Shown one piece after another: positions 6,903 to 9,458 of a stretch of DNA of 9,458 nt. Numbering within the stretch: position 1 is the first letter of the stretch; each line of letters starts with the position of its first letter. Origin of the DNA: UBA4093 sp036676455 (GTDB taxonomy: Bacteria; Cyanobacteriota; Sericytochromatia; S15B-MN24; UBA4093). The notes beneath the pieces are model-generated. The model worked only from the letters and a program-made list of their open reading frames with translations. It searched no databases and was not told the origin of the DNA. A program made the translations under genes and the position numbers. The DNA lies in assembly GCA_036676455.1 (NCBI GenBank), contig JAKFCW010000038.1, positions 1 to 9,458 on the forward strand, read 5' to 3'.

Positions 6903-7802
6903 CTAGGTAAAGAGGTGGATGAGCTGGTCCTTCAGGCCAGAACCCTTGAAGAGCTTGTCGAACCCGAGGAAGCCGAGGAAGCCGGCGGCGGCGGCGGCGA
7001 TGGTCACCGGCCAGCCGACCACTCCGAGGGCTCCGAGGGCCGCGATGGCCGCGCCGGACGCGAGGGCCGAGACCACGCCGCCGACAGCTCCGCCGACCGT
7101 GTCGCTGACTACTCCACCGATGGCCCGGCGGGTTGAACGCTCGCCGTTCATCATCATGTAGATGTTGCCGATGCCCGAGAAGATGGCCGAGACGATGGCG
7201 CCCGAGCGCAGCGCCTTGCCCAGGCCGGGCAGGATCTGCTTGAAGCCGGCCGTGAAGTTCTCCCAGCGAGCGCCCTTGAACTTGCTGCCGAGACCCGAAA
7301 GCTTGTCCTTGAAAGCGTTGAAGAGGCCCTTGGCGCCTTCGCCCGCGGTGGCGGCGGTCGCCGTGGTGGCCGTGGCGGCGGACTCGGCGGTCTTGACCGC
7401 GGCGGCGGTGGTCTCGGCGACCTTGGCCGCTTCGACGGCGCCCTTGGCGCCCTTGGCGGCCTTGCTGACCTTGGCCACCGTCTCGGCGCCCTTGGCGGCC
7501 TTGGTGGCCACGGCGACGGTCTCGGCGCCCTGGGTGGCGACCGCGGCGACTTCCCCGCCAGTGGCGGCGGTGGAGAGGGCGATCGAGTCGCCGGCGCCGA
7601 ACATGGTCTTGAAGCCCTCGGCCACCTGCTGGTTGGCCAGGAGGTCCTTCGCGCCCTGGCGAACGGCGTCGGGAGTCTTGTCGAGAAGCTCGTTGGCCTT
7701 GGTGGAGAGCTCGTCCAGCGACCCCGGCAGGTTATCCATGACCCCGGCGACGCGCTGGCGCAGGTTGCTGGCGACGTTGTTGATGGCGCTGGGCATCTGC
7801 AT
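6903..7802 (-). CDS. Unknown protein: Ala/Lys repeats and glycine-zipper membrane end
   Basis: 299-residue protein that I do not recognise. Residues 1-65 are helical (VASNLRQRVAGVMDNLPGSLDELSTKANELL and similar), with no signal peptide. Residues 92-143 are four 13-residue Ala-rich units: GAETVAVATKAAK, GAETVAKVSKAAK, GAKGAVEAAKVAE and TTAAAVKTAESAA. Residues 144-156 are almost only A and T. Residues 157-199 are basic and amphipathic (LFNAFKDKLSGLGSKFKGARW, FKQILPGLGKAL). Residues 200-217 form a first hydrophobic segment. Residues 228-281 hold a Gly-zipper pair of membrane helices (GGVVSDTVGGAVGGVVSALASG; AALGALGVVGWPVTIAAAAAG), followed by a basic tail. The start is ATG 7802, because GGAGGA lies 6 bases upstream; the frame extends to a TTG at 7820 that would place that site inside the gene. 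The layout recalls proteins that insert into membranes (pore formers, small glycine-zipper proteins), without a family match. Confidence 0.75.
   Translation of the reverse strand: MQMPSAINNVASNLRQRVAGVMDNLPGSLDELSTKANELLDKTPDAVRQGAKDLLANQQVAEGFKTMFGAGDSIALSTAATGGEVAAVATQGAETVAVATKAAKGAETVAKVSKAAKGAKGAVEAAKVAETTAAAVKTAESAATATTATAATAGEGAKGLFNAFKDKLSGLGSKFKGARWENFTAGFKQILPGLGKALRSGAIVSAIFSGIGNIYMMMNGERSTRRAIGGVVSDTVGGAVGGVVSALASGAAIAALGALGVVGWPVTIAAAAAGFLGFLGFDKLFKGSGLKDQLIHLFT
7374..7529 (-). repeat. 39-bp tandem repeat encoding 13-residue units
   Basis: Four in-frame units of 39 bp. The two nearest the 5' end of the gene (7491-7529 and 7452-7490) share CTTGGCGGCCTTG and GTCTCGGCGCC; the other two have diverged more. 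The array encodes residues 92-143. Confidence 0.65.
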
Positions 7803-7808
7803 GACGGT

Positions 7809-7814
7809 TCCTCC
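7809..7814 (-). promoter_or_regulatory. Shine-Dalgarno that sets the ATG at 7802
   Basis: GGAGGA on the minus strand, 6 bases before ATG (7800-7802). It excludes the in-frame TTG at 7820, which lies upstream of it. Confidence 0.75.
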
Positions 7815-7834
7815 ACTCAAGCTGTTCCATCAGT

Positions 7835-7864
7835 GTTATCGCCGGTTGGCGCCCAAAGTGTCTT
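7835..7864 (-). promoter_or_regulatory. Weak candidate promoter of glycine-zipper gene
   Basis: Minus strand AAGACA (7859-7864, four of six), 18-bp spacer, GATAAC (7835-7840, four of six), about 35 bases before the start. No better candidate is seen in 7803-7990. Confidence 0.3.
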
Positions 7865-7990
7865 GTCTCCCGATTAAGCTTGGGTGAAAGATCTCGGGCG
7901 ATTTGCGGCCCGCCGACAGGCCTGAAACGCTCTCGAGGTGCCGATCAGAGGGAGGACGGGGAGGTTAAGCCGCCGGGAGAAACACGACGA

Positions 7991-8008
7991 GGGGAGCCGA
8001 AGCTCCCC
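7991..8008 (-). terminator. UUCG-loop terminator after LysM gene
   Basis: On the minus strand GGGGAGC-TTCG-GCTCCCC, a 7-bp stem closed by the very stable cUUCGg tetraloop, 59 bases after the LysM stop. It is followed by TCGTCGTGTTTC, only weakly T-rich. Confidence 0.65.
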
Positions 8009-8016
8009 ACGCGTGC

Positions 8017-8047
8017 GGATGGGATGGATGGAAGGATGGAAGGAAGG
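8017..8047 (+). repeat. GGA/GGAT-rich purine tract
   Basis: A 31-base, almost all-purine plus-strand run built from GGATGG and GGAAGG units. In the LysM transcript it is a C/U-rich 3' untranslated stretch between the stop and the UUCG hairpin. A simple-sequence tract with no known role. Confidence 0.6.
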
Positions 8048-8067
8048 TAAGAAACGAGAGAGGGAAA

Positions 8068-9144
8068 CTACTCGCCGGCGATCCAGCGACCGAGGTTCTG
8101 GAAGAAGCCGCCGATGCCCTGGCGGGATTCGGTGACGCCGCGGTCGATCGCCTTGCCGGCCTCGGTGAGGCCCCGATCGATGGCCTGGCCGGCCTCGCGG
8201 ACTCCGGTGGTGACGGTCTTGCCGATGTAGATGGCGCCGTCGGCGATCGCCTCGCCGGTGGCCACGACGCCGTCCACGACGGCCTCGCCAGCGGCCTTCA
8301 CGCCGTTGCCGATGTAGATGGCCCCGTCCGCGATGGCTTCACCCGTGGCCCGGATGGCGCGAACACCGGGAAGCTGACCGATCTCCTTGGCGGCATCGGC
8401 GGACGCCTTGTCGCTGATCTCGGCGGCCTTGATCTTCCAGTTGCCCTGGGGATCCATCGGCAGGTTCCAGATCTGCTCGAGGGCCTTCTTGCGATGCTTG
8501 GTCTGGATGGCCGCCATCTCGCCCAGCAGCAGCGGGGGGAAGGCGATCTCGGCCGCGCCCTGCAGGCCGGTGGTGAAGTTGTCGACGGTGTTATCGAAGC
8601 GATCCTTGACGTACTCGCCGACCGTGGGGTACTGAGGCTCGACCGCGGGCTTGATCTCGGGCTTGATCTCGGGCTTGATCTCGGGCTTGGGAGCCTCTGC
8701 CTTGGGCTCGGGCTTCACTTCGGGCTTGGGGGCGACGCCGCCCAGGTCCCAGTTGCGCTTGGGCTTGGCTTCGATCTGGGGCTCGACGCTGACCTCGGGC
8801 TTGGTCTTGGGCTCAGCCTTCACCTCGGGAGCCACCGACTTCACAGTGGGGCGGTCGAGGGGGATCCGCAGGGTCGTGCCGTGGAAGAGGATGTCGGGGT
8901 GGCGAAGCTTGTCGCGGTTGGCCTCGAAGATCTCGGGCCAGCGGGACGCCTTGCCATAAAACTTCTGAGCGATGTGTCCGAGGGTATCGCCCATCTGAAC
9001 GGTGTAACGGCCGCTCAACTGAGCCTTGTCCTGGGTCGCCGCCGGGGCGCTCTCGGTCTTCTCGGTCTTGGCGGGAGCCGCAGCTTCCTTGCGGACAGGC
9101 TGGGCCATCAGGGCGTTGCTGAACTTCTTGACTTCAATGCTCAT
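8068..9144 (-). CDS. LysM-domain protein with 11-residue C-terminal repeats
   Basis: 358-residue protein with four parts. (a) Residues 1-45: polar, Ala/Lys-rich, with no hydrophobic signal peptide. (b) LysM, 46-96: YTVQMGDTLGHIAQKFYG, then WPEIFEANRDKL and GTTLRIP, all hallmark positions kept. LysM usually binds N-acetylglucosamine-containing polymers such as peptidoglycan, but in phage-tail and injection-machine proteins it acts as a structural adaptor. (c) Residues 97-172: a disordered Pro/Lys/Glu linker with KPEI repeated three times. (d) Residues 173-358: helical, including a hydrophobic patch AFPPLLLGEMAAI (201-213), a duplicated ATGEAIADGAIYIG (266-279 and 295-308), and five unbroken 11-residue units (290-344) such as DRGLTEAGKAI and DRGVTESRQGI. 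The end is FFQNLGRWIAGE. The start is ATG with GGAGG 8 bases upstream. Partner and location are unknown. Confidence 0.85.
   Translation of the reverse strand: MSIEVKKFSNALMAQPVRKEAAAPAKTEKTESAPAATQDKAQLSGRYTVQMGDTLGHIAQKFYGKASRWPEIFEANRDKLRHPDILFHGTTLRIPLDRPTVKSVAPEVKAEPKTKPEVSVEPQIEAKPKRNWDLGGVAPKPEVKPEPKAEAPKPEIKPEIKPEIKPAVEPQYPTVGEYVKDRFDNTVDNFTTGLQGAAEIAFPPLLLGEMAAIQTKHRKKALEQIWNLPMDPQGNWKIKAAEISDKASADAAKEIGQLPGVRAIRATGEAIADGAIYIGNGVKAAGEAVVDGVVATGEAIADGAIYIGKTVTTGVREAGQAIDRGLTEAGKAIDRGVTESRQGIGGFFQNLGRWIAGE
8221..8350 (-). repeat. 87-bp-period repeat in LysM gene 3' part
   Basis: Segments 8221-8263 and 8308-8350 are near-identical at protein level (ATGEAIADGAIYIG in both) but differ at many third codon positions, so the duplication is old and the protein sequence has been kept. 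Confidence 0.7.
8646..8689 (-). repeat. 12-bp tandem repeat encoding KPEI
   Basis: Three exact copies of CGGGCTTGATCT (8646-8681) plus eight further bases. Each copy adds four residues (K-P-E-I) to the linker. Identical copies suggest recent slippage and possible length variation between strains. Confidence 0.85.
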
Positions 9145-9187
9145 CGGAGTATCCTCCCTCGGACTGCGTTTGTTTACCTTCCATCCA

Positions 9188-9206
9188 CAGGTCTTATCGG
9201 GACCTG
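9188..9206 (-). other. Hairpin in the LysM gene leader
   Basis: CAGGTC (9188-9193) and GACCTG (9201-9206) form a 6-bp stem with a 7-base loop, about 45 bases before the LysM start. It could be a leader structure or a protein-binding inverted repeat. No convincing promoter is seen in the rest of 9145-9282. Confidence 0.4.
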
Positions 9207-9282
9207 CGCCGGGAATTCGGTAAATGTGCCGTTAAGAGTTGACTAAACTTGGCAATCAGCGTCGAGAGGCGGGTGGAACCGC

Positions 9283-9316
9283 AAGCGAAAGCCCCCGCGG
9301 CCGAAGCCGCGGGGGC
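9283..9316 (-). terminator. Terminator after acyl-CoA dehydrogenase gene
   Basis: Minus-strand GCCCCCGCGGC (9306-9316), TTCG loop, GCCGCGGGGGC (9291-9301): an 11-bp perfect stem with a UUCG tetraloop, followed by TTTCGCTT. It starts 15 bases after the stop codon. Confidence 0.9.
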
Positions 9317-9331
9317 AAGTGCTGGCCGGGA

Positions 9332-9458
9332 TTACAGGCCGAGGTTGCGGGCGATGACGATCCGCTGAATCTGCGAGGTGCCCTCGCCGATCTCGCAGAG
9401 CTTCGAGTCGCGCATCATGCGCTCGACCGGGAAGTCCTTGAGGTAGCCGTAGCCGCCG
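9332..9458 (-). CDS. Acyl-CoA dehydrogenase, C-terminal fragment (runs off edge)
   Basis: Only the last 41 residues and the TAA stop are in the window; the remaining ~340 residues lie beyond the right edge. The fragment reads GGYGYLKDFPVERMMRDSKL then CEIGEGTSQIQRIVIARNLGL, the classic C-terminus of FAD-dependent acyl-CoA dehydrogenases. GGYGY and the Arg of MMRD are family hallmarks. The Glu in IGEGTSQIQR corresponds to the catalytic base of medium- and short-chain enzymes (IYEGT in MCAD; here Gly replaces the Tyr before it, a common variant). It oxidises an acyl-CoA to the 2-enoyl-CoA and passes electrons to ETF. Chain-length specificity cannot be read from this piece. With the thiolase at the other end of the window it supports fatty-acid or short-chain acyl-CoA metabolism in this organism, though the two are not in one operon. 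Confidence 0.92.
   Translation of the reverse strand, partial: GGYGYLKDFPVERMMRDSKLCEIGEGTSQIQRIVIARNLGL

Noticed and set aside
7803..8067. Cyclic-di-GMP or other riboswitch in the gap before the glycine-zipper gene
   Set aside because: No matching conserved core was found on the minus strand; only a weak promoter and a UUCG hairpin are visible.
8113..8689. CRISPR-like array in the repeats of the LysM gene
   Set aside because: Repeats are in-frame coding repeats of 12, 33 and 87 bp without unique spacers.
9181..9206. Flagellar sigma-28-type promoter (CCCGATAA) before the LysM gene
   Set aside because: The element 15 bases upstream is CCGA rather than TAAA, and the CCGATAA is explained as the loop of a hairpin.
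8494..9246. Plus-strand open frame with long Leu-Gly-Asp repeats
   Set aside because: The repeats are the antisense of the Pro/Lys/Glu linker of the LysM gene; the LysM domain on the minus strand is unmistakable.

Overview
The window is GC-rich, densely coded bacterial chromosome with no sign of phage, plasmid, insertion sequence, CRISPR array, tRNA or rRNA. Eight of nine genes are on the minus strand. Only the thiolase cut by the left edge is on the plus strand. The taxon cannot be fixed from sequence alone. A clear Ycf23/DUF561 protein (a family typical of Cyanobacteria and plastids), together with high GC, fatty-acid-type enzymes and several lineage-specific unknowns, would fit a non-photosynthetic relative of Cyanobacteria such as a Sericytochromatia-like lineage. 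That is an inference of modest confidence.

Layout, left to right. (1) 1-1078, plus strand: acetyl-CoA acetyltransferase (thiolase) lacking about 35 N-terminal residues, followed by a strong hairpin terminator and a head-to-head REP/dRS3-like repeat doublet. (2) 1228-4222, minus strand: a tight three-gene operon, transcribed lysS -> six-helix membrane protein -> RimJ/RimL-type acetyltransferase. (3) 4370-5125, minus: Ycf23-like TIM-barrel protein with its own TATAAT promoter. (4) 5218-5952, minus: protein with two PRC-barrel domains and an acidic tail, with its own promoter. (5) 6159-9144, minus: three proteins of unknown function, each with its own leader. In order of transcription they are a LysM protein with Pro/Lys/Glu linkers and 11-residue C-terminal repeats, an Ala/Lys-repeat protein with a glycine-zipper membrane end, and a Pro/Ser-linker plus coiled-coil protein. 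(6) 9332-9458, minus: the last 41 residues of an acyl-CoA dehydrogenase.

The housekeeping parts (lysS, thiolase, acyl-CoA dehydrogenase) are ordinary. The least explained part is 6159-9144. It holds a LysM protein with no visible signal peptide, a repeat array resembling the 11-residue membrane-binding helices of LEA proteins and synucleins, and a neighbour that looks membrane-inserting. Whether these act together is not shown by the sequence.

Translation starts follow a pattern: lysS and its neighbour start at TTG and the PRC gene at GTG, each behind a perfect AGGAGG, while the ATG genes have weaker ribosome binding sites.
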